Below are positions 1-8,170 of a stretch of DNA of 64,000 bases, piece by piece. Source of the DNA: Xanthobacteraceae bacterium (GTDB lineage Bacteria; Pseudomonadota; Alphaproteobacteria; Rhizobiales; Xanthobacteraceae); NCBI GenBank assembly GCA_022841625.1, contig JALHRD010000008.1:103607-167606 (forward strand). The letters run 5' to 3'. The notes beneath the pieces are model-generated. The model ran no database searches. It worked only from the letters and a program-made list of their open reading frames with translations, and was not told where the DNA came from. Positions within the stretch are counted from its first letter, which is position 1. Each line of letters starts with the position of its first letter. The position numbers and the translations under genes are program-made.

Positions 1-312
1 AAACAAACTGTTAAACGCGCCCTCAACACCGAGAACCCAGTTTCCCGCCTGATATTGGGCACCAACGATGCTTGAATAATTGAAGCGTGTAGCCTCGGAG
101 TTGTAGTTGCCGACGAAGTCCGTATAGCCGCCGTTGACATCCCACCAGCTGACGCCAAGGCCGGTCGCCGAGTAGAAGCCGGTCCAATTATACGCGGCGG
201 CGGCCATCGCCGGCGCCTTCATCGGCGCACGGGCCGGGGCCCGCATGTCCGCCGCCATCGCCGGCGCCGCCAGAACGAGGCTCAGTGCAATACCGCCCAG
301 GAGTCGCTTCAT
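1..312 (-). CDS. Outer-membrane beta-barrel porin, N-terminal part (cut by window edge)
   Basis: The first 104 codons of a small outer-membrane barrel protein are visible; the rest lies before base 1. The start (ATG at 312) opens with MKRLLGGIALSLVLAAPAMA, a standard Sec signal peptide cut after AMA. An Ala/Pro/Lys-rich linker and an aromatic YNWTGFY motif follow, which is where the first strand of Omp25/Omp31-type barrels begins. The same layout is seen in the barrels at 1264 and 2261. It probably acts as a structural or small-solute barrel in the outer membrane. The exact substrate cannot be read from sequence. Confidence 0.85.
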   Translation of the reverse strand, partial: MKRLLGGIALSLVLAAPAMAADMRAPARAPMKAPAMAAAAYNWTGFYSATGLGVSWWDVNGGYTDFVGNYNSEATRFNYSSIVGAQYQAGNWVLGVEGAFNSLF

Positions 313-515
313 GTTTGCCCCCTTGTGGCGGCCTGCCCGCCAAATCAATTTCACCCGAACAGACTATCATACCTCCGACCCAAAAGCTGTTGCGCGGCCG
401 TCACAGTGGGCAAAATTCGGCGGGCTACGGCGTCGCTGCGCGCCCTGTGGGCGCAACTTTCGCGCTGCCGCCAGACAGGTTTTCGTCCAATCGATCGCCA
501 CCCCCTCCCAAACGC

Positions 516-543
516 AAAGCCCCGGGCTTGCGCCCGGGGCTTT
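516..543 (-). terminator. Rho-independent terminator of a lost barrel gene
   Basis: A perfect 12-bp inverted repeat with a 4-base loop (arms 516-527 and 532-543), bounded by A and T runs. It resembles the terminator at 1207-1238 behind an intact barrel gene. Here it stands behind only the last codons of such a gene. Confidence 0.75.
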
Positions 544-595
544 GGCCTGAACCGTCAGCCAAGGTCGCTCAGTAGCGCGCCACCACCGGACCGCC
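542..595. repeat. Duplicate copy of a barrel-gene 3' end (copy A)
   Basis: These 54 bases match 1237-1290 with two mismatches by eye. They hold the terminator edge, the stop codon and the last codons (GGPVVARY) of an Omp gene. In copy B they belong to an intact gene. Here the rest of the gene is missing. Confidence 0.85.
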
Positions 596-709
596 GAAGC
601 GGATTACGCTAATCCACCCTTCGAAGCGCGAACGGCCCCGCAGGAGCGTCCGGATATCCGCAATGGCGGTCAGGATGTGAGCGAGCCGGTCGCCGAGGGA
701 AGGAGGCAT
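569..709 (-). pseudogene. hepT: Truncated HepT (HEPN toxin) fused to an Omp C-terminal tail
   Basis: The ORF is 46 residues long. Residues 1-30 (start MPPSLGDRLAHILTAIADI) look like the first helix of the HepT/DUF86 HEPN toxin, which normally follows an MntA nucleotidyltransferase and runs to 110-140 residues. The ATG lies one base after the stop of the mntA-like gene, the usual spacing of this pair. After residue 30 the frame passes through a GGATTACGCTAATCC palindrome and ends in GGPVVARY, the exact tail of the barrel at 1264. The HEPN catalytic RxxxxH segment is missing, so the protein should not act as an RNase toxin. Seen: fusion and tail identity. Inferred: deletion through the palindromic repeat. 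Confidence 0.7.
601..615. repeat. REP-like palindrome, copy 1
   Basis: GGATTA-CGC-TAATCC lies exactly at the hepT/omp fusion point. A second copy sits at 1129-1148, so the pair brackets the mntA-hepT remnant. Confidence 0.7.
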
Positions 710-710
710 G

Positions 711-1007
711 TCAGAATACTTCGACGATATCGTCGGCGATCCGCTCGGCGATACGCGGATCGAGCGAGCGACGCATGGTCGCTTGCGCCGGCACGCCGGT
801 CGCGTTCTCGATAATGTGCTCGACGCCAATGAGATTGAGCAGCGAAAAGCGGGAATCCGGCGCAACGTCGATGAGCACGTCGATGTCGCTCTCGGGCCGC
901 TGCTCGCCGCGTGCTCGCGAGCCGAAGATCGCAAGCTTAGTTACGCCCTCTGCCTGGATGGCGGCGGCGTTGGCGTGTAGCTTGGCGATGATCTCGTCGC
1001 GGGTCAT
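711..1007 (-). CDS. mntA: MntA-type nucleotidyltransferase (antitoxin of HepT/MntA system)
   Basis: A 98-residue minimal nucleotidyltransferase. Residues 29-35 read GSRARGE and 40-47 SDIDVLID, the GSxxxGxxxxxSDIDL motif of the pol-beta-like MNT family, with metal-binding Asp at 41 and 43. In intact systems this enzyme adds nucleotides to the HEPN toxin HepT and so neutralises it. The downstream toxin gene (569-709) is truncated, leaving a probable orphan antitoxin. The cassette is flanked by GGATTA...TAATCC palindromes, suggesting arrival or rearrangement by repeat recombination. The family is clear; current function is doubtful. Confidence 0.85.
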   Translation of the reverse strand: MTRDEIIAKLHANAAAIQAEGVTKLAIFGSRARGEQRPESDIDVLIDVAPDSRFSLLNLIGVEHIIENATGVPAQATMRRSLDPRIAERIADDIVEVF

Positions 1008-1128
1008 ACGTCACCCAACCGCAGCGTCCTTACCATCCCCGATTCCGTTTGCCACTAAATTTAGAATCTAACGCGTAGCGCGAAGGGCGCAATAGCGAAG
1101 CGTATTGCCCGTATTGCGTTCAAATGGC

Positions 1129-1148
1129 GGATTACGCTGCGCTAATCC
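1129..1148. repeat. REP-like palindrome, copy 2
   Basis: GGATTA-CGCTGCGC-TAATCC with flanking GGC and GACC, like the short palindromic repeats common in Bradyrhizobium-type intergenic regions. It is paired with copy 1 at 601-615. Confidence 0.7.
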
Positions 1149-1206
1149 GACCTACGAGCTACACCCCCTGTCCTGGTTCAGCGGGGCGCCCTCCCTGCCC
1201 CTCAAT

Positions 1207-1238
1207 AAAAACCCCGGGCTTGGGGGCCCGGGGTTTTT
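1207..1238 (-). terminator. Rho-independent terminator of the barrel gene at 1264
   Basis: A 13-bp perfect inverted repeat (arms 1207-1219 and 1226-1238) rich in GC, with an A run that becomes a T run on the minus strand. It lies about 25 bases beyond the stop codon. Confidence 0.85.
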
Positions 1239-1290
1239 GGCCTAAACCGTCAGCCAAGGTCGCTCAGTAGCGCGCCACCACCGGGCCGCC
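1237..1290. repeat. Barrel-gene 3' end (copy B, intact gene)
   Basis: Partner of 542-595, with two mismatches over 54 bases. This copy is the genuine 3' end of the gene at 1264-2016. Confidence 0.85.
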
Positions 1291-2016
1291 AAACTTGTAG
1301 TTGATGCCAAACTTGACCAAGTGGACATCCTGGCGGATTTGATAAGGCGTACAGACGTTCGCCGGGGTGCAGAGGTCGACATTGTCCTTGCCGAAATTGC
1401 TGTAATTGTACTCGGCCTTGAACGACCAATTGCCGGAGAAGGCGTGCTCAAGCCCGCCGCCGATCATCCAACCCCAGCGCAGATCCTCGCTGGACCGGGC
1501 GGTGAACGCATTAGCGCCGGTCTGGAAGAACTGCTCGTGGATAAAGGCCGCGCCGCCTTTGACGAAGAACATGGTCTGGCCGGTCGCGCCGAAGGCATAG
1601 CCCAGCCGCGCGGCGATGCTGCCGATCATGTCGGCTTCGGTGCGGAAGGTGTTCGCGCCAAAGGTGGCGCCGGTCGGCCCGGCCGAGCCATCGAGATCGG
1701 CCCAGGACACCTGCGCTTCAATACCGAGCACCCAGCGGCCCTGCTGCCAGAAATTACAGCCCGCCTGACCGCCGCCGATGATCCCGGTGCCAAGATCGTG
1801 GTTGAAATCGGTCAGCTCGACGCCCGCAGCGCTATAGACCTTCTTGTCGCCCCAGGCGAAGCCGACATGGCCACCGATATAGCAGCCGGTCCAGCTGTGG
1901 ACCGCAGCCGCCATCGGCGCCGCCTTTACCGGCATCGGCCGTGCCCGCAGATCCGCCGCGAAAGCCGGTGCGGCCAGCAGCGCGCTGAGAACCAACCCGC
2001 CTAGAATGTTCTTCAT
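1264..2016 (-). CDS. Outer-membrane beta-barrel protein (Omp25/Omp31-like porin family)
   Basis: 250 residues starting MKNILGGLVLSALLAAPAFA, a Sec signal peptide cut after AFA. A charged/proline linker and HSWTGCYIGGHVGFAWG at the first strand follow. Alternating polar/hydrophobic strands continue to the end, and the last residue is an aromatic Tyr (GGPVVARY), the signal for BAM insertion. Length and layout match the eight-stranded Omp25/Omp31 family of Hyphomicrobiales. A strong terminator follows. A near-FNR/FixK box sits 116 bases upstream of the start, so oxygen-linked control is possible but unproven. The tail is copied at 569-595. Confidence 0.9.
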   Translation of the reverse strand: MKNILGGLVLSALLAAPAFAADLRARPMPVKAAPMAAAVHSWTGCYIGGHVGFAWGDKKVYSAAGVELTDFNHDLGTGIIGGGQAGCNFWQQGRWVLGIEAQVSWADLDGSAGPTGATFGANTFRTEADMIGSIAARLGYAFGATGQTMFFVKGGAAFIHEQFFQTGANAFTARSSEDLRWGWMIGGGLEHAFSGNWSFKAEYNYSNFGKDNVDLCTPANVCTPYQIRQDVHLVKFGINYKFGGPVVARY

Positions 2017-2131
2017 TGTTATCTTCCCCTGTTTCGGCCCCTGGGGAGCCTGCCCGTATAGAATACAAATACGCCGACCGTCGTGAAAATGCTGTCACGC
2101 TGGCGCAACACCCAGGAAAAATCGCAACACA

Positions 2132-2145
2132 TTGATTTCAATTAA
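2132..2145. promoter_or_regulatory. Possible FNR/FixK-type box
   Basis: TTGAT-TTCA-ATTAA differs from the FNR/FixK consensus TTGAT-N4-ATCAA at one position. It lies about 116 bases upstream of the barrel gene starting at 2016. A chance match in AT-rich sequence is quite possible. Confidence 0.3.
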
Positions 2146-2202
2146 TTTTTTAATCCCCCGCCAGGTCTTTGAGGTTCGCTCCTGTGGATAAGTCGCCCTT
2201 CC

Positions 2203-2230
2203 AAAAAAAACCCCGGGGCGAACCCCGGGG
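2203..2230 (-). terminator. Rho-independent terminator of the barrel gene at 2261
   Basis: CCCCGGGG arms (2211-2218 and 2223-2230) around a CGAA loop, followed on the minus strand by eight T (2203-2210). It lies about 30 bases after the stop of the 2261-2995 gene. Confidence 0.85.
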
Positions 2231-2260
2231 CTCCGAATCATATCTGCCAAATCGGTGCGA

Positions 2261-2995
2261 TCAATAACGCGCCATCACCGCGCCGCCACCGAAGCGATAA
2301 TTCAGCCGAACGGTCGCGAGATGGATGTTCTGTTCAACGCTGTCGGTGAACGGGAACACGCCGGTAGTGCCCGCGAACCTGACATCTTTTTGGCCGAGGT
2401 CGATGTAGTTGTACTGGGCCGCGATCGACCAGTTTGGCGACAGGCCGTATTCGATGCCACCGCCGATGGTCCAGCCGGACCGGTTCTGCTTGGTGACCGA
2501 AGTCGCAAGCGGAGCTGCGTCGGTATAGCGGAACTCGTCGCGCACCCAGGCGCCGCCGCCGGCGACATAGAGCAGCATGCGGTCGAAGGTCATGCCAACG
2601 CGGCCGGTCAGCATCATGATCGCGTTCGCCTCCGAACCATAGCTGTCGGCAGGCACTAGCAGCGCGCGGTGGCTGCCGGAGATGTCGGCCAAGCTGCCCG
2701 AGAACTCGACGCCGAACACAAACTGCCCGCTCTGCATGTTGAAGCCGATCTGGCCACCGCCGAGCCAACCGTCGCCATCATGACAGCCGTCACTGACACC
2801 AGCGAAACTGAAGCACTTCTCGCTCCAGCCGCCACCGGCATGGGCACCGACATAGAAGCCCGACCAGTTGTAGCCGGCCATCATCATCGCGGGCGCCTTG
2901 ACCGGTGCCCCACGGCGCGCCGGCAAATCGGCCGCCAGTGCAGGACCGCAAGCGAGGGCCGCGAGCGCGACGCCAGTCAGCAGGAATTTCTTCAT
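2261..2995 (-). CDS. Outer-membrane beta-barrel protein (Omp25/Omp31-like), second intact copy
   Basis: 244 residues from ATG 2995. This start was chosen over the longer frame because it gives MKKFLLTGVALAALACGPALA, a signal peptide, preceded by AAGGGGA. The mature part starts with a basic/proline linker and YNWSGFYVGAHAGGGWSE. Glycine-rich strands follow and the protein ends FGGGAVMARY. Two Cys (in KCFSFAG and GCHDGDG) could form a disulphide on an external loop. It is a paralogue of the 1264 gene with its own terminator. The fold and location are clear; any substrate is unknown. Confidence 0.9.
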   Translation of the reverse strand: MKKFLLTGVALAALACGPALAADLPARRGAPVKAPAMMMAGYNWSGFYVGAHAGGGWSEKCFSFAGVSDGCHDGDGWLGGGQIGFNMQSGQFVFGVEFSGSLADISGSHRALLVPADSYGSEANAIMMLTGRVGMTFDRMLLYVAGGGAWVRDEFRYTDAAPLATSVTKQNRSGWTIGGGIEYGLSPNWSIAAQYNYIDLGQKDVRFAGTTGVFPFTDSVEQNIHLATVRLNYRFGGGAVMARY

Positions 2996-3242
2996 CAAGT
3001 AAGTCCCCTTGTTGTTGAACCAGTGGCGCGCTTTTAGCGCACGGCGAGCGCTTTGGCTGTCACTTATGGGCAACGGTCGTTGCAAAAGCGACCGCAACAA
3101 ACACATGATTCTGCTAAGTTAATGATACGTATATGCCTTAGGTAACCATCCACCGGATGGCCCCATTATTGCCGTAAAATGGCCGCCGCCTGACCCGCTC
3201 AAAGCAACCGGTGAGGGTCGCTCCGCGATCCCGCAATCAAAA

Positions 3243-4037
3243 TCACCACCATTTGTGGAAATGGTGCACCGGTCCATGGCCGGAGCCGATCGACAAGCGC
3301 CCTGACGCCGCGATCGCTTCGCTAACATAGATCTTGGCCTCACGCACAGCCGTGGTGAGGTCGAGCCCCTTGGCGAGGCCGGCGGCGATCGCCGACGACA
3401 GCGTGCAGCCGGTGCCATGGGTGTTGCGGGTCGCGATGCGCGGTGTCGCCAGCCGCGTAAACGATGATGCCAGCACCAGCATGTCGACGCTTTCGGCGCC
3501 GGCGCCATGGCCGCCCTTGATCAGCACCGCGCGGGCGCCGCGATCGCGTAGCCGTCCGGCCTGCGCCAGCATTTCGTCCTCGTCGCGGGCGGGCGGCTCG
3601 TCGAGCAGCGCGGCCGCTTCCGGCAAATTGGGCGTGATCACCGCGGCGCGTGGAAACAGCACGCGGGTGAGAACGTCGATGGCGTCCGGATTGAGCAGCC
3701 GGTCGCCGGAGGTCGCGACCATCACCGGATCGAGCACCACGTTCTTGGCCTGCCAGCGATCGAGGCCGGCAGCAACCGCTTCGATCACTGCCGGCTGCGA
3801 CAGCATGCCGATCTTGACCGCGCGCACATCAAGATCGGCGAACACCGCATCGATCTGCGCCGTCACGAATGCCGGCGGCACGTCATGAATGCCGGTGACG
3901 CCCTTGGTGTTCTGTGCGGTCAGCGCGGTGATAACGCTCGCACCATAGACGCCGAGCGCGGAGAAGGTCTTCAGGTCGGCCTGGATGCCGGCACCGCCAC
4001 CGGAATCGGAGCCGGCAATGGTAACGGCGATGCTCAT
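3243..4037 (-). CDS. thiD: Hydroxymethylpyrimidine/phosphomethylpyrimidine kinase ThiD
   Basis: 264 residues, the family's usual length. It phosphorylates HMP and then HMP-P to HMP-PP for thiamine synthesis in the cytoplasm. Visible motifs are the N-terminal [19 protein letters not shown], the DPVMVATSG segment, and [15 protein letters not shown] with the GTGC anion hole near residue 215. Its ATG overlaps the stop of thiE (ATGA), so the two are translated together. The product joins HMP-PP with thiazole phosphate through ThiE next door. No TPP riboswitch was recognised upstream of thiE. Confidence 0.95.
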   Translation of the reverse strand: MSIAVTIAGSDSGGGAGIQADLKTFSALGVYGASVITALTAQNTKGVTGIHDVPPAFVTAQIDAVFADLDVRAVKIGMLSQPAVIEAVAAGLDRWQAKNVVLDPVMVATSGDRLLNPDAIDVLTRVLFPRAAVITPNLPEAAALLDEPPARDEDEMLAQAGRLRDRGARAVLIKGGHGAGAESVDMLVLASSFTRLATPRIATRNTHGTGCTLSSAIAAGLAKGLDLTTAVREAKIYVSEAIAASGRLSIGSGHGPVHHFHKWW

Positions 4038-4690
4038 CGACGCGCCGCCAGCGCTTGATCGACCGCGGCGCGCAACGCCCGTGCCGCAGCCGCCGGATCG
4101 GGCGCGAGCGCCAGCGCCGAGATCACCGACACGCCGGCGGCGCCGGCCGCGATGGTCGCGCCGGCATTGGCAGCGGTAATGCCGGCGATCGCACAGCCCG
4201 GGAAGCCGGCCTTGCGCCGCCGAAATACCTCGACGATATGGCGCAGCCCTTCGACACCGATCGGCGCCTTCTTCTGCTGTTTCGACATGGTCGCGTAAAC
4301 GCCGCCGATCCCAACATAATCGAGCAGTGCAATCGGCGCCGCCTCTGCCAGCGCCACGGTGTTGATCGAAAGCCCGATAATGGCGTTGCGCCCCAACAAC
4401 CGCCGCGCATCTTCGGCCGCCATGTCGGTCTGCCCGATATGCACACCGTCGGCGCCCGCGGCCAGCGCCACATCGACCCGGTCGTTGACCAGAAGCGGCA
4501 CGCCGAAGGGCGCGAGCGCCGCCTTCACCGCCCGCGCAGTCTCGACCATGGCGCGGGTGTCGCTCACTTTGTCGCGTAATTGAACCAACGTCGCGCCGCC
4601 TTCAGCCACCAGCCTTGCCAGATCGGGCAAGCTGCGGCCGCCCGCGTGCTCGGGATCGATGATGGCATAAAGACGAAGATCGACAGGCAT
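4034..4690 (-). CDS. thiE: Thiamine-phosphate synthase ThiE
   Basis: 218 residues from ATG 4690 ([15 protein letters not shown]). A longer frame exists, but its extra N-terminus is Arg-rich and unlike the family. The TIM-barrel motifs are QLRDK (pyrophosphate binding), [29 protein letters not shown] in place of the usual GP.F.T loop, and GITAANAG near the C-terminus. It couples HMP-PP and thiazole phosphate to thiamine phosphate. It heads a two-gene operon with thiD through a 4-base overlap. Confidence 0.93.
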   Translation of the reverse strand: MPVDLRLYAIIDPEHAGGRSLPDLARLVAEGGATLVQLRDKVSDTRAMVETARAVKAALAPFGVPLLVNDRVDVALAAGADGVHIGQTDMAAEDARRLLGRNAIIGLSINTVALAEAAPIALLDYVGIGGVYATMSKQQKKAPIGVEGLRHIVEVFRRRKAGFPGCAIAGITAANAGATIAAGAAGVSVISALALAPDPAAAARALRAAVDQALAARR

Positions 4691-4847
4691 CCTGACATCC
4701 GGGTCAAGCAGCACTGAAACGAGCTGCTCGATACACCTAGTCCGGCGGCGGCGGCGCAGCAAGCACGCGGTCGGAAGCTTGGAAGCAATGCCTTGCCACC
4801 GGGGAAGCTTTTTGCTGGATTGGCGGGAACGGCCCCCGGAGATGCGC

Positions 4848-5090
4848 ATGATCCCGTTCTTTGTCCAAATCAAATGCCAACTCGGCAAGTCCTATGACGT
4901 GGCGAACCGGCTGGCCGACGCCGAGATTGCATCCGAGATCTATTCGACCGCCGGCGACTACGATCTGCTGGTGAAGTTCTATGTCGAAGACGGCACCGAC
5001 ATCGGCCACTTCATCAACGAGAAAGTGCAAACCGTCCCCGGCATCCAGAACACCCACACCATCCTGACCTTCAAGGCGTTCGGGCGCTGA
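4848..5090 (+). CDS. Stand-alone Lrp/AsnC effector (RAM) domain protein
   Basis: 80 residues starting MIPFFVQIKCQLGK. The start was chosen because GGAG lies six bases upstream; ATG 4842 is the alternative. The whole protein corresponds to the alpha-beta RAM domain of Lrp/AsnC regulators, with GDYDLLVKFYVED and the C-terminal VPGIQNTHTILTFKAF strand. No helix-turn-helix is present. Such single-domain proteins form dimers or octamers and may bind amino acids or modulate full-length Lrp proteins. It is divergent from thiE, sharing a 157-base promoter region. Confidence 0.85.
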   Translation: MIPFFVQIKCQLGKSYDVANRLADAEIASEIYSTAGDYDLLVKFYVEDGTDIGHFINEKVQTVPGIQNTHTILTFKAFGR

Positions 5091-5097
5091 CCCGCGA

Positions 5098-6018
5098 TCA
5101 CGTCGCGGCCGGCGGACCTTCGGCGACGCGGGCGCGTTCAAGGCCGAGCTGGCGTTCGCGCCAGATCACGAACAGGCCCGCGGCCGCGATGATCGCGGCG
5201 CCCACAAATACCATCGCATCCGGCAATTCGCTGAACACCAGATAGCCGAGCACCAGCGCCCACAGCATTGACGTGTAATCGAACGGTGCGACCAACGACG
5301 CCTCAGCCAGCCGGTAGCTTTCGGTCAGAAAAATGTGCGCGAGCCCGCCGCAAATTCCGATCGCAACCAGCGCGGCGAATTCCGGCCAGGTCGGCGTCAA
5401 CCAACCGAATGGCAGCGTGCAGAGCCCGGCAATGGTGCAGATCAGCGAGAAGTAGAGAACGATCGACGACGTGGTCTCGCTGCGGGCGAGCGCGCGCGTC
5501 TGCACCGTCGAACACGCCGCGAAGAATGCCCCGGCCAACCCGAACAGCGCCCCGGCGACCGCCACCGTGTTGGTGGTGCTGCGGCTGACATCGAGATGGG
5601 GCGACAGCATGACCAGCACGCCGACGAAGCCGACGATCACCGCGCTCCAACGGTAGATCCGCACCCGCTCTTTGAGAAAGAGCGCCGACAGCGCCACCGT
5701 CATCAACGGCGAGACGAACGAGATCGCGGTGGCGTCGACCACCGGCAGCCGCGCCAGCGATGAAAAATTGCAGAACATGGCGCATACCGCCGAGATCCCG
5801 CGCCAGAAATGTTGCAGCGGACGGCCGATGCGAACCGCCGCCATCAATTCGCGACGCCAAGCATAGATGACGACCACCGGCAGGATCGCGAAGGCGGAGC
5901 GGTAGAACACCACCTGCCCGACCGGATAGCGCTCGCCGACCCAGCGCACCAAGACCGACATGATCGCAAACAACAACGCCGCCAGAACCTTGAGCAGAAC
6001 AGCCTTGACGACATTCAT
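5098..6018 (-). CDS. EamA/DMT-family inner-membrane exporter
   Basis: 306 residues from ATG 6018 (MNVVKAVLLKVLAALLFAIM). The longer frame would add 47 unlike residues. About ten hydrophobic helices are arranged as two EamA repeats: first with RWVGERYPVGQVVFYRSAFA, second with LARSETTSSIVLYFSLICT and ending in an FVIWRERQ stretch. Members export amino acids or other small metabolites by proton exchange. The substrate cannot be told. The gene converges with the RAM-domain gene, leaving only seven bases between stops. Confidence 0.9.
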   Translation of the reverse strand: MNVVKAVLLKVLAALLFAIMSVLVRWVGERYPVGQVVFYRSAFAILPVVVIYAWRRELMAAVRIGRPLQHFWRGISAVCAMFCNFSSLARLPVVDATAISFVSPLMTVALSALFLKERVRIYRWSAVIVGFVGVLVMLSPHLDVSRSTTNTVAVAGALFGLAGAFFAACSTVQTRALARSETTSSIVLYFSLICTIAGLCTLPFGWLTPTWPEFAALVAIGICGGLAHIFLTESYRLAEASLVAPFDYTSMLWALVLGYLVFSELPDAMVFVGAAIIAAAGLFVIWRERQLGLERARVAEGPPAAT

Positions 6019-6170
6019 GGGGGAGGCCTTAGAGGAAGCCCTGAGAAAGATATTGAGCAAGGTTTGGCGAAACCGAGCGACAGGCCAGATCGCTCCCTCT
6101 ACCACGCCTCTTGACGCGAAACCGACTTTCAAACCTACTATCGAAAAATGCGCCACCAAGGGAAGATGTC

Positions 6171-7145
6171 ATGAAGATCCGTGCGTTGATCTCGCGCTGG
6201 TGTCTGTTGGCCGCGCTGGCGGTCTTGTCACTACCGGCATCCGCGCAGGAGACGCCACCGGCCTGGGCCTATCCGGTCAACCCGCCGGATTTCAAACCCC
6301 CGCCGGACGATGGCACGGTCCGCCGCACGCCCGGCAGCAGCGCCGGCTACACCCTGACGCAATTGCGCGATCGTTTCCTCGCGCCAAATTGGCATCCCGG
6401 TGATTATCCGGCGATGCCCGACATTGTCGCGCAAGGCCGCAAGCCCGACGTCTATGCCTGCGGCTTCTGCCATCGCGCCGACGGCCCCGGCGGCCCGGAA
6501 AATGCCAATCTCACAGGACTGCCGCGCGGCTACATCGTCCAGCAGATGGCCGACTTCAAGAGCGGCGCGCGCAAGAGTTCGGTGTCGAACCGCGATCCGA
6601 TGCGGTTCAAGGAGCAACTCGCCAAGGCGATCACCGATGCCGAGCTTGAAGCGGCCGCCGCCTATTTCTCGCGGATCAAGCCGCGCTCGAATGTGCGCGT
6701 CGTGGAATCCGCCACCGCCCCGAAGAGTGTCGTCGCCGCCTGGTACTATGTGGCGCTGGCGTCCGGCGAAACCGAACCGATCGGCCAGCGCATTGTCGAA
6801 GTGCCGGAGACGCCGGACCTGTTCGTCAATCGCGACCCGCGCGCGCGCTTTGTCGCCTATGTGCCCGAAGGCAGCATCAAGCGCGGCCAAGCGCTGGCGG
6901 CTACCGGCCAAGGCAGGACCGTCGCCTGTGGAGCTTGTCATGGCCCCGGCCTTAGGGGTCTTTCCGTGATCAACGTTCCCGGCATCGCCGGCCGCTCGCC
7001 GAGCTACACCGTGCGCCAGCTCTACGACTTCAAGCACAAAGCGCGGGCCGGCACCGGCGCTTCCTTGATGATGTCGAGCGTCGAACGGCTCACGCTCGAC
7101 GACATGATTGCGCTCGCCGCCTTCCTGGGTTCGCAGGAGCCGTAA
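6171..7145 (+). CDS. Periplasmic dihaem cytochrome c
   Basis: 324 residues starting MKIRALISRWCLLAALAVLS with a Sec signal cut near SAQ; GGGAAG precedes the ATG. There are two CxxCH haem sites: CGFCH at 97-101 and CGACH at 253-257. Each is followed by a cytochrome c553-type segment (GLPRGYIVQQMADFKSG; SYTVRQLYDFKHKARAG), so two class I domains are fused. It probably shuttles electrons in the periplasm. It converges with another dihaem cytochrome at 7167, and no dehydrogenase partner is next to it, so the donor is unknown. Confidence 0.93.
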   Translation: MKIRALISRWCLLAALAVLSLPASAQETPPAWAYPVNPPDFKPPPDDGTVRRTPGSSAGYTLTQLRDRFLAPNWHPGDYPAMPDIVAQGRKPDVYACGFCHRADGPGGPENANLTGLPRGYIVQQMADFKSGARKSSVSNRDPMRFKEQLAKAITDAELEAAAAYFSRIKPRSNVRVVESATAPKSVVAAWYYVALASGETEPIGQRIVEVPETPDLFVNRDPRARFVAYVPEGSIKRGQALAATGQGRTVACGACHGPGLRGLSVINVPGIAGRSPSYTVRQLYDFKHKARAGTGASLMMSSVERLTLDDMIALAAFLGSQEP

Positions 7146-7166
7146 CAACGCCGCTGTCGCCGTGGG

Positions 7167-8057
7167 CTATTTCACCGGCGGCAGCGATTTAATGTAGGCC
7201 GCCATCGCGGCGTGGTCGGATGCCGGCAGCTGCGACGTGTTGCGCACCACGGCCGCCATCGAGCTACCGACGCTGTCGCCGTCCGGGGTTGTGCCGCTGG
7301 CAAGAACTTCGGCGATGTCCTTTTCGGAATATTCACCGAGCGCCTGCTGGGTGATATTGGGGATCGTGCCCTCGCCTTCCGGATTCGGCCCGCCGGCAAA
7401 GCGCCTCGCCTCGACGATGCCGCCGAGCAGATCGCGCGGGCTGTGACACTCGGCGCAATGGCCGGGGCCGTTCACCAGATAGGCGCCGCGATTCCATTGC
7501 ACCGGCCGGTTGGGATCGGGCGTAAACGGACGGCCGTCGAGATAGAGAAACTTCCAGCCGCCGAGCGACAGGCGGATGTTGAACGGAAACCGGATGTCAT
7601 GGTCGCGCTCGCGGCCGGAAACCGGCGGCAGCGTCTTGATGAATGCGAACATATCGCGCAGATCGGCGAACGTCATGCGCTGATAGGAAGTGTAGGGAAA
7701 CGACGGAAAGTAGTGGCGACCGTCAGGCGAGGTTCCCTTCACCATGGCGGTGACAAAATTGGCTTCGGTCCAAGCACCGATTCCGTCTTTCGGATCGGGC
7801 GAAATATTCGGCGGATAGAACGTGCCATAAGGCGAACGCAGCGCCATGCCGCCACCGAGCCGCATGCGGTCATCTTGCTTGGGCGTGGTGTGACAGCCCG
7901 CGCAGCCGCCGGCGAAGAACATCACCTTGCCGTTTTCGAGATTGGGCTTGTGGGCCGGCAATTCACCCGCGGCAATGCTCTGCGGCCGTGTGACAAACCA
8001 GAACGCAACCGCGCCGGCCAAACCCAGCAATACGAGCGCGAGCAACAACCGACGCAT
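7167..8057 (-). CDS. Membrane-anchored dihaem cytochrome c
   Basis: 296 residues. The N-terminal hydrophobic helix (residues 3-22, MRRLLLALVLLGLAGAVAFW) lacks a clear cleavage site and probably anchors the protein. The haem sites are CAGCH (52-56) and CAECH (201-205). The pattern GGxALRSPYGTFYPPNISPDPKDG, with later PHxxP-like loops, is that of the cytochrome c subunits of alcohol/gluconate/aldehyde dehydrogenases and related dihaem carriers. No such dehydrogenase lies nearby. It may pass electrons to the cytochrome c' encoded next (8171). Confidence 0.93.
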   Translation of the reverse strand: MRRLLLALVLLGLAGAVAFWFVTRPQSIAAGELPAHKPNLENGKVMFFAGGCAGCHTTPKQDDRMRLGGGMALRSPYGTFYPPNISPDPKDGIGAWTEANFVTAMVKGTSPDGRHYFPSFPYTSYQRMTFADLRDMFAFIKTLPPVSGRERDHDIRFPFNIRLSLGGWKFLYLDGRPFTPDPNRPVQWNRGAYLVNGPGHCAECHSPRDLLGGIVEARRFAGGPNPEGEGTIPNITQQALGEYSEKDIAEVLASGTTPDGDSVGSSMAAVVRNTSQLPASDHAAMAAYIKSLPPVK

Positions 8058-8170
8058 GCGGTGCTCCTTTCACGGCAGTCCTGAAAAGTTCCAATAGCAC
8101 GGCAGCGAAACGCCGTCGCGAATAGGTCGCGACGGCGGCATTCAATCGAACGGCCGAATAAAAACCAGCG

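Noticed and set aside
4691..4847. TPP riboswitch upstream of thiE
   Set aside because: None of the conserved THI-box segments (CTGAGA, ACCTGATCTGG) was found in either strand.
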